NCBI GenBank assembly: GCA_900767875.1
Contig: CAAGAT010000085.1
Span: 1 to 38,953 of the forward strand
Direction: 5' to 3'
Source of the DNA: an uncultured Sutterella sp.
Lineage (GTDB): Bacteria > Pseudomonadota > Gammaproteobacteria > Burkholderiales > Burkholderiaceae_F
DNA: 38,953 bases
Below, piece after piece: positions 1-7,459 of this stretch. Both the position numbers and the translations under genes were made by a program. Under the pieces are notes generated by a model. The model was given only the letters and a program-made list of their open reading frames with translations, was not told the DNA's origin and did not search any database. Each line of letters begins with the position of its first letter. Position 1 is the stretch's first letter.

Positions 1-9
1 CTACACTCT

Positions 10-18
10 ATTATACCA
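10..18 (-). promoter_or_regulatory. Candidate extended -10 promoter reading out of the window
   Basis: On the minus strand the sequence reads TGGTATAAT, a perfect TATAAT with the TG of an extended -10. No good TTGACA-like -35 lies 16-18 bp upstream. It points left, away from the nif3 terminator at 75-99, so it would serve a gene outside the window. Bases 19-74 hold no gene I can support. Confidence 0.4.
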
Positions 19-74
19 TCGGGCAACGTCTTTTTCTTTTTTAAATCAACGAATTACACAGATTTCTCTCGTTG

Positions 75-99
75 AAAAAAGCCCTGTTTCCAGGGGCTT
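75..99 (-). terminator. Intrinsic terminator of the prfA-prmC-nif3 operon
   Basis: On the minus strand a stem AAGCCC(C)TG / CAGGGCTT with one bulged C and a GAAA tetraloop is followed by a T run. It lies 37 bases past the nif3 stop codon and closes the three-gene operon. Confidence 0.8.
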
Positions 100-135
100 C
101 ATGCAAAATTGAGGCTAAAGGAGCGCTCCCGGCTC

Positions 136-876
136 TCAGATCGGGTTGTCGATGTCGATGAATTCGACCTCGATCCCGGTTCGCGCGGCCACCATTTCGC
201 CCAGGGCGCGCACGCCGAAGCGTTCGGTGGCGTGGTGGCCGCAACCAAAGTACGTGATGCCCAACTCTCGGGCCTCGTGATAGGTGCGCTCGCTCACTTC
301 GCCCGAAATGAAGGCGTCGCAGCCGACGGCGGCGGCCTGCTGCAGCATGTCCTGCGCCGCGCCCGTACACCAGCCAAGGCGCCGGATCGCCCCGTCGGTT
401 TTGCCCAGCACCAGCGGCGTGCGCTTCAAAATCGCCTCAAGACGCTCGGCAAGGGCCACCACGGTCAATTCTTCCGAGACGGGCGCCGACAGGCCGTAGT
501 CGTCAAAGCGCATGTCGCTCGTCAGGCCCAGCGCTTTTCCCAAGAGCACGTTGTTGCCGATTTCCGGGTGATCGTCCAGGGGCAGGTGATAGCCGATCAG
601 GTGCATGCCCGTTTCCAGGATCCGGCGGATGCGTGCGTACCGAAGGCCAGTGATGCACGCCTCCTCTCCTTTCCAGAACCAGCCGTGATGCACGAGCAGC
701 GCGTCGGCGCCGCGCGTGTGCGCCGCATCGATGAGGTCAAGACAGGCGGTCACGCCCGTCACGAGGCGACGCACCACGCGCGTGCCCTGCACCTGCAGGC
801 CGTTGGGCGCGTAGTCACGGTAGGCCGACGGATTGAGCGTGTCGTCCAAAAAAGTGATGAGGTCGCGGATCTGCAT
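136..876 (-). CDS. Nif3-like dinuclear metal-centre protein (YbgI/NIF3 family)
   Basis: A 246-residue protein of the NIF3/YbgI family, cytosolic ring-shaped proteins with a two-metal site and no agreed function. The family's metal-binding residues are present: His63-His64 in LLVHHGWFW, His97/Asp101/His103 in YHLPLDDHPEIGN, and His214-His215/Glu218 in GCGHHATERFG. The frame is open for five codons upstream to a TTG, but I chose the ATG at 876 because it gives the usual NIF3 N-terminus (MQIRDLITFLDD). It is the last gene of prfA-prmC-nif3, starting 21 bases after the prmC stop, and is followed by a terminator. In other genomes the gene is often annotated as a GTP cyclohydrolase I type 2 homologue; nothing here supports that activity. 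Confidence 0.92.
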   Translation of the reverse strand: MQIRDLITFLDDTLNPSAYRDYAPNGLQVQGTRVVRRLVTGVTACLDLIDAAHTRGADALLVHHGWFWKGEEACITGLRYARIRRILETGMHLIGYHLPLDDHPEIGNNVLLGKALGLTSDMRFDDYGLSAPVSEELTVVALAERLEAILKRTPLVLGKTDGAIRRLGWCTGAAQDMLQQAAAVGCDAFISGEVSERTYHEARELGITYFGCGHHATERFGVRALGEMVAARTGIEVEFIDIDNPI

Positions 877-897
877 GGTGGGTCCGTTCAAAAGAGG

Positions 898-1704
898 TTA
901 GTGCTGCGCGCGACACAGGCGGGCGTTGCCGCCCAGATCGACGATCGTGCGCACGTTTTCAAAGCCCGCCTGCCGGAAAAGCGCGGCGGCCGACTCGCCC
1001 TGATTGTAGCCGTGCTCGACGAGAACGCAGCCGCCGGGCGCCAGGTGGCGGGCGGCCTGCGCGGCCAGAATGCGGATGTCCGACAGGCCGTCGGCGCCTG
1101 CCGTCAGCGCCGTGATCGGCTCGTAGGTCAGAGCCGCCAGATGCGCGTCGTTTTCCTCAATGTAGGGCGGGTTGGAGACGATCAGATCAAAGGTTTGGTC
1201 GGCATAGGCCGAAAACCAGTCGCTTTGATCAAAGCGCACGCGCGCCTTGAGGCTGTCGGTGTTGCGCTGCGCGACCGACAGGGCCCGGTCGCTTTTGTCG
1301 CAGGCAAAGACTTGGGCCGAAGGGCACTCGAGCGCGAGCGTGACGGCGATGCAGCCGCTGCCCGTGCCCAGGTCCAGGACGCGCGAGGCAGGCTTGTCGC
1401 GTAAAAATGTGAGCGCCTCTTCAATAAGCGTTTCGGTGTCGGGCCGCGGAATGAGCGTGGCGGGCGTCACGGCAAAGGAGCGACCCCAGAATTCCTGCAC
1501 GCCGACGATGTAGGGGATGGGTTCGCCCCGTTGGGCGCGCTCGACGTACGACTCAAAGCGCTCGGACTGAGAGTCGGAGAGCTCGGCGTCCGAATGCGCG
1601 ATGAGAAACTCCTTGGGCTTTCCCAGCACGGCGGCCAGCAGCACGCGCGCATCCGAGCGGGGGATGCGGCCGGCGGCGCGCACGAGACACTCGGCCACGC
1701 GCAT
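898..1704 (-). CDS. prmC: Peptide chain release factor N5-glutamine methyltransferase
   Basis: PrmC (HemK) methylates the glutamine of the GGQ motif in release factors RF1 and RF2, using S-adenosylmethionine. The 268-residue protein has the helical N-terminal release-factor-binding domain (about 1-85) and a Rossmann methyltransferase domain. That domain carries the SAM motif DLGTGSG (111-117) and the catalytic NPPY (178-181). Its ATG overlaps the prfA stop by one base (TGATG), so translation is probably coupled to prfA, whose product is its substrate. This prfA-prmC order is widely conserved in bacteria. Confidence 0.97.
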   Translation of the reverse strand: MRVAECLVRAAGRIPRSDARVLLAAVLGKPKEFLIAHSDAELSDSQSERFESYVERAQRGEPIPYIVGVQEFWGRSFAVTPATLIPRPDTETLIEEALTFLRDKPASRVLDLGTGSGCIAVTLALECPSAQVFACDKSDRALSVAQRNTDSLKARVRFDQSDWFSAYADQTFDLIVSNPPYIEENDAHLAALTYEPITALTAGADGLSDIRILAAQAARHLAPGGCVLVEHGYNQGESAAALFRQAGFENVRTIVDLGGNARLCRAQH

Positions 1705-2786
1705 CAGGCGTTTTCTCCCATGGCCGCGAGCAGCTCGGCGCGGTGCTCGTTTTGCAGCGCCGTGAGGATTTCATCAAGGTCGCCGTCCATGATGGCCCCG
1801 AGCTTGTACAGGGTCAGGTTGATGCGGTGATCGGTGACGCGCCCCTGCGGGTAATTGTAGGTGCGGATGCGCTCGCTTCTGTCGCCGCTACCGATGAGGC
1901 TCTTGCGGGTGCTCGCTTCCTCACTGCGGCGCTTTTCCACTTCCATGGCGTACAGGCGGCTGGCCAGAACGCTCATGGCCCGCTCCTTGTTCTGACGCTG
2001 GCTGCGCTCGTCCTGGCACTCGACCACCAGGCCCGTGGGCAGGTGGGTGATACGCACGGCCGAGTCGGTCTTTTGCACGTGCTGACCGCCCGCACCCGAG
2101 GCGCGGTACACGTCAATGCGCAGATCCTGCGGATTGATCTTGACCGCTTCGACTTCGTCGGCTTCGGGCATCACGGCCACAGTGCAGGCCGAAGTGTGCA
2201 CACGGCCCTGCGCTTCGGTTTCGGGCACGCGCTGCACGCGATGACCGCCCGATTCGAACTTCAGGCGCGAATAGGCGCCCTCGCCGATGATGCGGCAGAT
2301 GACTTCGCGGTAGCCGCCCAGATCCGAGTCGCTTTTGCTCACGATCTCCACGCGCCAGCCGCTGCGCTCGGCGTAGCGCATGTACATGCGCAGCAGATCG
2401 CCGGCAAACAGGGCCGACTCTTCGCCGCCCGTGCCCGCACGGATTTCCAGGAACGTGTTCTTGTTGTCGTCGGGGTCGCGCGGCAGCAGCAGAATCTGCA
2501 GATCCTGCTCGAGCTCCTCAAGTCGCTTTTTGCATGAGAGCATCTCCTCGCGGGCGAACTCGGCCGCTTCCGGATCCTTCATCATCTCCTCGGCCGTGTT
2601 CATGTCCTCGAGCGTGCGCTCGTATTCCTTGGTTTTGAGCACAACGGGTTCGATTTCGGCGCGCTCGCGCGACAGATCCGTAAAGCGCTTCATGTCGTCG
2701 GCCGCGTCGGGAGCGGCGAGCATGGCATCGAGTTCTTCAAGCCGGCGGCACAGGCCGAGCAGCTTGGCGCGGATGTTTTCTTTCAT
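1704..2786 (-). CDS. prfA: Peptide chain release factor 1
   Basis: RF1 reads UAA and UAG stop codons in the ribosomal A site and triggers peptide release. The 360-residue length is standard. The protein has the coiled-coil N-terminal domain, the codon-recognition tripeptide in the RF1 form PxT (PET, 188-190, where E. coli has PAT), and the catalytic GGQ at 233-235 in GAGGQHVQKTDSAVRITH. The glutamine of GGQ is modified by the product of the next gene, prmC. The gene is separated from upstream hemA by 141 bases containing a strong terminator, so it probably has its own promoter; a TACAAT sequence sits in that terminator's loop. Confidence 0.98.
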   Translation of the reverse strand: MKENIRAKLLGLCRRLEELDAMLAAPDAADDMKRFTDLSRERAEIEPVVLKTKEYERTLEDMNTAEEMMKDPEAAEFAREEMLSCKKRLEELEQDLQILLLPRDPDDNKNTFLEIRAGTGGEESALFAGDLLRMYMRYAERSGWRVEIVSKSDSDLGGYREVICRIIGEGAYSRLKFESGGHRVQRVPETEAQGRVHTSACTVAVMPEADEVEAVKINPQDLRIDVYRASGAGGQHVQKTDSAVRITHLPTGLVVECQDERSQRQNKERAMSVLASRLYAMEVEKRRSEEASTRKSLIGSGDRSERIRTYNYPQGRVTDHRINLTLYKLGAIMDGDLDEILTALQNEHRAELLAAMGENA

Positions 2787-2863
2787 GACAACAAGCTAGT
2801 CATCGGCCGCGGGCGAAAAGGGTCCGAGCCGACACAATCGATTCAAAAAGGGAGAGCCGCTTG

Positions 2864-2900
2864 AAAAAAAGCGGACGCGACTGAAATTGTACGCGTCCGC
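2864..2900 (-). terminator. Intrinsic terminator of hemA, with a -10-like loop
   Basis: A perfect 9-bp stem GCGGACGCG / CGCGTCCGC with a 12-base loop is followed by seven T on the minus strand, 28 bases after the hemA stop. The loop contains TACAAT, a good -10 hexamer for the following gene prfA, so this may be a combined terminator and promoter. Termination is well supported by the structure; the promoter role is inference. Confidence 0.88.
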
Positions 2901-2927
2901 CTTGCCGGTACCGAAATCGGGGGCGCC

Positions 2928-4211
2928 TTAGCGCGGCCCGAAGAAGTGACCGACGATGGTGGTCATGTGCTCGCGCTCCTCGCTCGTGAGGCCCTCGGCG
3001 TTGCGCAGCAGCACCGTCGGATCGTGCAGGAGCTTGTGCATGAAGGCTTTGCCGAAGCATTCGAGCACGTCGGCGGGGGCTTCGCCCGCCTCAATCTGCT
3101 TGATGGCCTTGTGCATGAGCTCCTCGCGCACCTTTTCGGCGCGGTTGCGGATGCGGGCGATCGCGGGAACCGCGGCGCGCATCTCGAGCCACTTTTCAAA
3201 GGTCTGCACGCGCATGGAGATGATCACTTCGGCCTGCACGACGGCGGCCTTGCGGCTTTCGCGGCCCGATTCGACCACGGCGCCGAGCTCATCCATGCTG
3301 TAGACGTAAACGTCGTCAAGGCGCGAGACCTCGGGTTCGACGTCGCGGGGCACGGCCAGGTCGACGATGCAGATCGGACGATGACGGCGCTCCTTGACGG
3401 CGCGCTCGATCATGCCCAGCCCGATGATGGGCAGGGCCGAGGCCGTGCATGAGACAATGATGTCAAATTCGCTGATGACCGAGGGAAGGTCCTGCAGCTT
3501 CATGGCCTTGCCGTTGTAGCGGGCGGCCAGATTCTGGCCGCGCTCGAGCGAGCGGTTGGCCACGATGATCGACTGCGGGTTCTGCGCGGAAAAGTGCGCG
3601 GCGCACAACTCGATCATTTCGCCGGCGCCGACAAACAGGATGTTCGAGTCGGTGAGCTTGCCGAAAAGGCGCACGGCCAGACGCACGGCGGCGGCCGCCA
3701 GGCTCACGGAATTGGAACCGATGGCCGTGCTCGAGCGCACCTGCTTGGCCACCGTGAAGGCTTCCTGAAAGAGGTGATTGAGCATCAGCCCGAGGCTCTT
3801 GACCTCACGCGAGGCGGCCACGGCCTTTTTGAACTGGCCGACGATCTGCGTTTCCCCGAGCACCATCGAGTCGATGCCCGAGACCACGCGAAAGACGTGG
3901 CGGGCGGCTTCGGACTGCTCGTAGACGTAGGTATGCGGCTGCAGGTCGGCCGTGCGCACGCCCTTGATCTCTTTGATGAGCTCGAGCAGCGAGGCGGCGG
4001 CCCGCGTGGTGTCGACGGCGGCGCAGTAAATTTCGGTACGGTTGCACGTCGACAAAATCATCGCTTCCGTCACGCCGCCCGCTTCCGCGGAGGCCAAACG
4101 GGATTTGATGAGGGCGACGGTTTCTCCGGTTTCTTCGGGGCCGAAGGCAACGCGCTCACGCACCGCAAGCGGCGCGGTCTTGTGATTGAGGCCGAGACAA
4201 AGCAACTGCAT
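2928..4211 (-). CDS. hemA: Glutamyl-tRNA reductase
   Basis: HemA reduces glutamyl-tRNA to glutamate-1-semialdehyde with NADPH, the first step of tetrapyrrole (heme) synthesis by the C5 pathway. From the ATG at 4211 the protein has 427 residues. It shows the N-terminal catalytic domain with nucleophile Cys56 in STCNRTE, the GETQIVGQ segment, the NADPH-binding motif FVGAGEM, and the C-terminal dimerisation helix. The frame is open another 67 codons upstream, but that stretch lacks family similarity and would run into the tRNA-Phe promoter. It also precedes the family-typical start MQLLCLGLNHKTAP, so I reject it. No clear Shine-Dalgarno sequence is visible. A CATAAT hexamer at 4321-4326 on the minus strand is a possible -10. 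Confidence 0.96.
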   Translation of the reverse strand: MQLLCLGLNHKTAPLAVRERVAFGPEETGETVALIKSRLASAEAGGVTEAMILSTCNRTEIYCAAVDTTRAAASLLELIKEIKGVRTADLQPHTYVYEQSEAARHVFRVVSGIDSMVLGETQIVGQFKKAVAASREVKSLGLMLNHLFQEAFTVAKQVRSSTAIGSNSVSLAAAAVRLAVRLFGKLTDSNILFVGAGEMIELCAAHFSAQNPQSIIVANRSLERGQNLAARYNGKAMKLQDLPSVISEFDIIVSCTASALPIIGLGMIERAVKERRHRPICIVDLAVPRDVEPEVSRLDDVYVYSMDELGAVVESGRESRKAAVVQAEVIISMRVQTFEKWLEMRAAVPAIARIRNRAEKVREELMHKAIKQIEAGEAPADVLECFGKAFMHKLLHDPTVLLRNAEGLTSEEREHMTTIVGHFFGPR

Positions 4212-4378
4212 GGGGTTAAAAGCACGAGCGCATTCGTGATCGCCGTCGGTGTTTGGGGGCGGGACGGAGAGCGCACGAACGGTTCGCGTACGTCTGTGAA
4301 TTGATCTTAAGATGGCGAGGATTATGCTTCGGAAATGTTTTGAAAAACTTAAGGCAACGGACTTTTTTGAAGAGGCAC

Positions 4379-4407
4379 TTGCATATTTAAAAAATAGTCG
4401 ATATAGT
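4379..4407 (+). promoter_or_regulatory. Promoter of tRNA-Phe
   Basis: TTGCAT (4379-4384) and TATAGT (4402-4407) are separated by exactly 17 bases, so both hexamers are close to the sigma-70 consensus. Transcription would begin near 4414, about eight bases before the mature tRNA 5' end. This is the clearest two-box promoter in the window. Confidence 0.75.
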
Positions 4408-4421
4408 TGCACTCCTCTGTT

Positions 4422-4497
4422 GGCCAGGTAGCTCAGTTGGTAGAGCAGCGGATTGAAAATCCGCGTGTCGGCGGTTCGATTCCGTCCCTGGCCACCA
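4422..4497 (+). tRNA. tRNA-Phe (anticodon GAA)
   Basis: A 76-base cloverleaf with acceptor stem GGCCAGG / CCTGGCC, D-arm GCTC...GAGC, and anticodon stem GCGGA / TCCGC around loop TTGAAAA. The anticodon GAA is at 4455-4457. It has the variable loop GTGTC, T-loop TTCGATT, discriminator A and an encoded CCA end (4495-4497). It is divergent from hemA. Phenylalanine identity follows from the anticodon and the general match to bacterial tRNA-Phe. Confidence 0.98.
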
Positions 4498-4534
4498 GTT
4501 CCGCTTTTGAAAAAAATTCGAACAGCGACGATGA

Positions 4535-4568
4535 CCGCGACACCCGTTTTAAAGGGCCGCGGTTTTTT
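4535..4568 (+). terminator. Probable terminator of tRNA-Phe
   Basis: Stem CCGCG (4535-4539) pairs with CGCGG (4558-4562), with inner CCC/GGG pairing possible, followed by six T. It lies 38 bases past the tRNA 3' end. Confidence 0.6.
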
Positions 4569-4703
4569 GTTGTCTTTTGTCGGCTTTTGCTCGGGCCTTT
4601 ACCTTTGCGGGCCGCCTTCGGGCGCGGCCTTTGACTATGCTGTCCGTGTGGGAATCCGCGCCGCCTCAGGCGTTCCGTTTTTTGTCCCGCAAGCCCGTAG
4701 CCT

Positions 4704-5271
4704 ATGTTCGATGTTTTGCCCTTATCGCAGATTTCGCTCACCTTTGCGCAGGTCGCCCCCTTCATACCCATGCGTTTGAAACGGCCGAGCATGCCGACGG
4801 CGCCGAAGCGCGTCTGACGCAGCATCTGCGAAGCGTCGTCTCGCGCTCGCTGCCCGATCTCGAATTTGTGGCCCTCAAAGGCGGAGAGCTGTGTGGCTAT
4901 GCGCTGCTGTCGCGCACGAGCGTGCGCTTGAGCGGCGGCCCGCTCGAGGCCGTGCTGCTTGCGCCCCTTTGCGTGGCGCAGCCCGTGCGGCGCACGGGGG
5001 TGGGCACGGCTCTGGTGCGGCGAGCGCTTTCGGATGCCGCCCAACGCGGCGAGCGCCTGGCGCTCGTGCTCGGGGACCCGGCCTATTACGCGCGCTTTGG
5101 TTTTGAGCCCTTTGCCACGGCGGGCCTGACGGTGGCAGCTCGGACGCGCAGGCCGTGCGCCAGATGACGCCTTACGCGCAATGGCTGGCCATCCACCTGG
5201 AAAACCGCCGCGAATTCACGCGCTTTTTGCAGGGCGGCCGGGCCGATCTGCTCGTCGACGAAGTCTTCTGA
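4704..5271 (+). pseudogene. GNAT-family N-acetyltransferase, disrupted by two frameshifts
   Basis: The middle segment is plainly a GNAT acetyltransferase. It has THAFETAEHADG, then the acetyl-CoA loop in the degenerate form QPVRRTGVGTALVRRAL, then GDPAYYARFGFEPF. This frame has no credible start, and it stops at 5167 after unrelated residues. A 1-base gain in the C5 run at 4756-4760 would join it upstream to an ATG at 4704 (MFDVLPLSQ). A 1-base gain near 5134-5135 would join it downstream to an open tail with native-looking codon use, ending in LLVDEVF and the TGA at 5269. The repaired gene would encode 189 residues. The tail is not a GNAT end I recognise, so an alternative is fusion to the remnant of another gene. 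Sequencing error is also possible. Confidence 0.7.
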
Positions 5272-5287
5272 GTCAAACGCCGGAAAT

Positions 5288-5325
5288 AAAAAAACGCACC
5301 TTCGCCCACGCGGGGGGAAAGTGCG
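5288..5325 (-). terminator. Intrinsic terminator of the MetE-like gene
   Basis: On the minus strand a 9-bp stem CGCACTTTC / GAAGGTGCG, with one G-T pair, is followed by seven T. It lies 30 bases past the stop codon of the methyltransferase gene. Confidence 0.85.
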
Positions 5326-5354
5326 TGCTGCCGATCGGCTAAGGGGCGGGCGCC

Positions 5355-6482
5355 TTACTTGGCGTCGGCCCAAACTTCACGGGCGATGTCGCGCACGAGA
5401 CGAACCTTGGCCCACTCCTGCTCTTCGGTCATGATGTTGCCTTCCTCGGTCGAGGAGAAGCCGCACTGCGGCGACAGGCACAGACGATCGAGCGGGACGT
5501 ACTTGGCCGCCTCGTGGATGCGCGCCTTGATGGCTTCCTTGTCCTCGAGTTCGGGGAACTTGCTCGTCACGAGGCCGAGCACCACCGTCTGATCCTTGAT
5601 GAAGCGCAGCGGCTCGAAACCGCCGGCGCGTTCCGTGTCGTATTCCAGGAAGAAGCCGTCGACACGGCAGCCGCCGAAGAGCATTTCGGCCACGGGCTCA
5701 TAGCCGCCCGAGCTAAACCAGGTCGAGCGGAAGTTGCCGCGGCAGATGTGCATCGTCACGGTCATGTCGGCGGGCTTGGCCGAGAGAATCTCGTTGATGC
5801 AGGCCACATAGCGGCGGCAGACGGCGTCGACGTCAATGCCGCGGGCGGCGTAGGCGGCGCGCTTTTCCTGCGAGCAGAATTCGCCCCAACTCGTGTCGTC
5901 GAACTGCAGATAGCGGCAGCCCTTGGCGTACAGGGCGAGCATGGCGTCCTTCCAGGTCTGCGCGATGTCGGCAAAAAGCGCGTCCTCGTTGTCCTTGTAA
6001 AGGTCAATCGGCTTGTAGTGCTCTTCGCGCACGCAGCAGATCAGATGCAGCATCGAGGGCGAGGGGATCGTGAACTTGATGGGGGCGTCGCCGGCCAGGC
6101 CCTTGAGGCGATCGAAGGCCTCGAGGAACGGGTGGTTGCCCGGGAAGTGAATCTTGTCTTCGATTACGATCGTTTCGGCCTTGGGCTGGTGACCTTCAAA
6201 GTGCACCGACCAGGCTTCGGCCTTGACGTGACGGATGCCGCCGAGGGCCGCTAGGAAATCGAGGTGCCAGAAGGCGCGGCGGAATTCGCCGTCGGTGACG
6301 GCCGTCAGACCGTTTTCGAGTTCCTTGGCGATCAGCTTCTTGATTTCGGCGTCTTCCACGGCCGTGAGCTCTTCCTTGCTGATCTGGCCGCAGGCGAACT
6401 TGACGCGGGCCTGAGCCACGGTCTTGGGACGCAGGAAGCTGCCGACGACGTCGCAGCGATACGGAGGATTGACGTGTGCCAT
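5355..6482 (-). CDS. MetE C-terminal-domain-like methyltransferase (YxjG-type)
   Basis: A 375-residue protein with the fold and zinc ligands of the C-terminal half of cobalamin-independent methionine synthase, but without the N-terminal half. The ligand set is visible as His245 and Cys247 in MTMHICRGN, Glu280 in FFLEYD, and Cys340 in SPQCGFSS. It also has the substrate-site segments QFDDTSW and TDGEFRR. Such short MetE-like proteins are annotated as homocysteine methyltransferases, but the methyl donor is usually unknown. A full MetE uses methyl-tetrahydrofolate polyglutamate and needs both halves. The ATG is preceded by AAAGGAAT, a good ribosome site. It is probably its own unit or a weak extension of pdxA-rsmA, 118 bases upstream. 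No riboswitch was recognised in that gap. Confidence 0.88.
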   Translation of the reverse strand: MAHVNPPYRCDVVGSFLRPKTVAQARVKFACGQISKEELTAVEDAEIKKLIAKELENGLTAVTDGEFRRAFWHLDFLAALGGIRHVKAEAWSVHFEGHQPKAETIVIEDKIHFPGNHPFLEAFDRLKGLAGDAPIKFTIPSPSMLHLICCVREEHYKPIDLYKDNEDALFADIAQTWKDAMLALYAKGCRYLQFDDTSWGEFCSQEKRAAYAARGIDVDAVCRRYVACINEILSAKPADMTVTMHICRGNFRSTWFSSGGYEPVAEMLFGGCRVDGFFLEYDTERAGGFEPLRFIKDQTVVLGLVTSKFPELEDKEAIKARIHEAAKYVPLDRLCLSPQCGFSSTEEGNIMTEEQEWAKVRLVRDIAREVWADAK

Positions 6483-6600
6483 AACGGATAATTCCTTTCG
6501 TTGTTGTTCTTGAGAATAAGTTCAGGGATTGTGCCCGCAAACGGGCGATTTTGCCTTGGTAATACGGCAAGGCGCCCGAAAAAAGCGTCCGGTTGCGCCG

Positions 6601-7428
6601 TCAGTCGGCGGCCGTGCCGGGCGTGACGGGGCGACGGCCCAAGGCGGCGGCCTTTTGGGTCAGCGCCACGAAGGCCTGCAGGGGAAGCGCTTCGGCGCGC
6701 GCGCCCGCATCGACGCCGCAGGAGACGATCTCGTCTTCCTTGAGAATGGCCGAGAGGGCGTTGCGGATCGTCTTGCGGCGCTGGGAAAAGGCATTGGCCA
6801 CCACCGAGGAGAAAAGCGCCAAGTCCACCTCGGGCACCTCGGATTTGGCCTTGGGCACCATGCGCACGACCGAGCTCATCACCTTCGGGGGCGGATTGAA
6901 GGCTCCCGGCGGCACGTCAAAGAGCTTGGTCATACGGTAGCGCCACTGCAGCATCACCGACAAGCGGCCGTAGGTCTTGCTGCCGTGGGGCGCGACCATA
7001 CGGTCCACGACTTCCTTTTGCAGCATGAAGTGCTGATCGCGCACGAGGTCGGCCGCCTCGAGCAACTTAAAGAGCAGGGGCGAGGAGATGTTGTAGGGGA
7101 GGTTTCCCACCACGCGCAGGTCGTTGTTTTTGGCCACCGTCGTCCAATCGAGCGTGAGCGCGTCGGCTTCGATGAGTTCGAGCGTCTCGGGAAAGCTCTG
7201 TTTGAGCCAGGCGGCCAGGTCGCGGTCGATTTCTACGGCGCGCACCTTGCCCGCCGCGGCCATCAGCTCGCGCGTCAGGGCCGCCTGCCCCGGTCCGATT
7301 TCGACGATGTCGTCGCCGGGCACGGCGTTGACGGCCTGCGCGATGCGCTCGATCCAGTGGCGGTCATGCAGAAAGTTCTGCCCGAAACGTTTGCGGGCGC
7401 GGTGTCCTTGAAGTCCTTCGTTCGCCAT
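6601..7428 (-). CDS. rsmA: 16S rRNA dimethyladenosine transferase (RsmA/KsgA)
   Basis: RsmA dimethylates two adjacent adenosines in the 3'-terminal helix of 16S rRNA late in small-subunit assembly. From the ATG at 7428 the protein has 275 residues. It shows the N-terminal KRFGQNFLHD signature, the SAM motif EIGPGQAALT (about 43-52) and the catalytic NLPYNIS (109-115). The frame is open 44 codons further upstream into pdxA, but the start at 7428 gives the family N-terminus. It begins 31 bases after the pdxA stop, a pairing conserved in many proteobacteria. Loss of this gene is known to give kasugamycin resistance in other bacteria. Confidence 0.97.
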   Translation of the reverse strand: MANEGLQGHRARKRFGQNFLHDRHWIERIAQAVNAVPGDDIVEIGPGQAALTRELMAAAGKVRAVEIDRDLAAWLKQSFPETLELIEADALTLDWTTVAKNNDLRVVGNLPYNISSPLLFKLLEAADLVRDQHFMLQKEVVDRMVAPHGSKTYGRLSVMLQWRYRMTKLFDVPPGAFNPPPKVMSSVVRMVPKAKSEVPEVDLALFSSVVANAFSQRRKTIRNALSAILKEDEIVSCGVDAGARAEALPLQAFVALTQKAAALGRRPVTPGTAAD

Positions 7429-7459
7429 GATGAATTCGCTGTGGTTGGGGTGGACGAAA

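Noticed and set aside
4212..4412. A 67-codon N-terminal extension of HemA
   Set aside because: It lacks similarity to the family, would overlap the tRNA-Phe promoter, and a family-typical start exists at 4211.
4600..4627. GC hairpin with TTCG loop (GCC-TTCG-GGC) after the tRNA terminator
   Set aside because: Could be a second terminator, but the stem has bulges and only three T follow; not strong enough to call.
6483..6600. Possible SAM or cobalamin riboswitch before the MetE-like gene
   Set aside because: The 118-base gap shows only a small GCCCG-loop-CGGGC hairpin and none of the conserved riboswitch cores I know.
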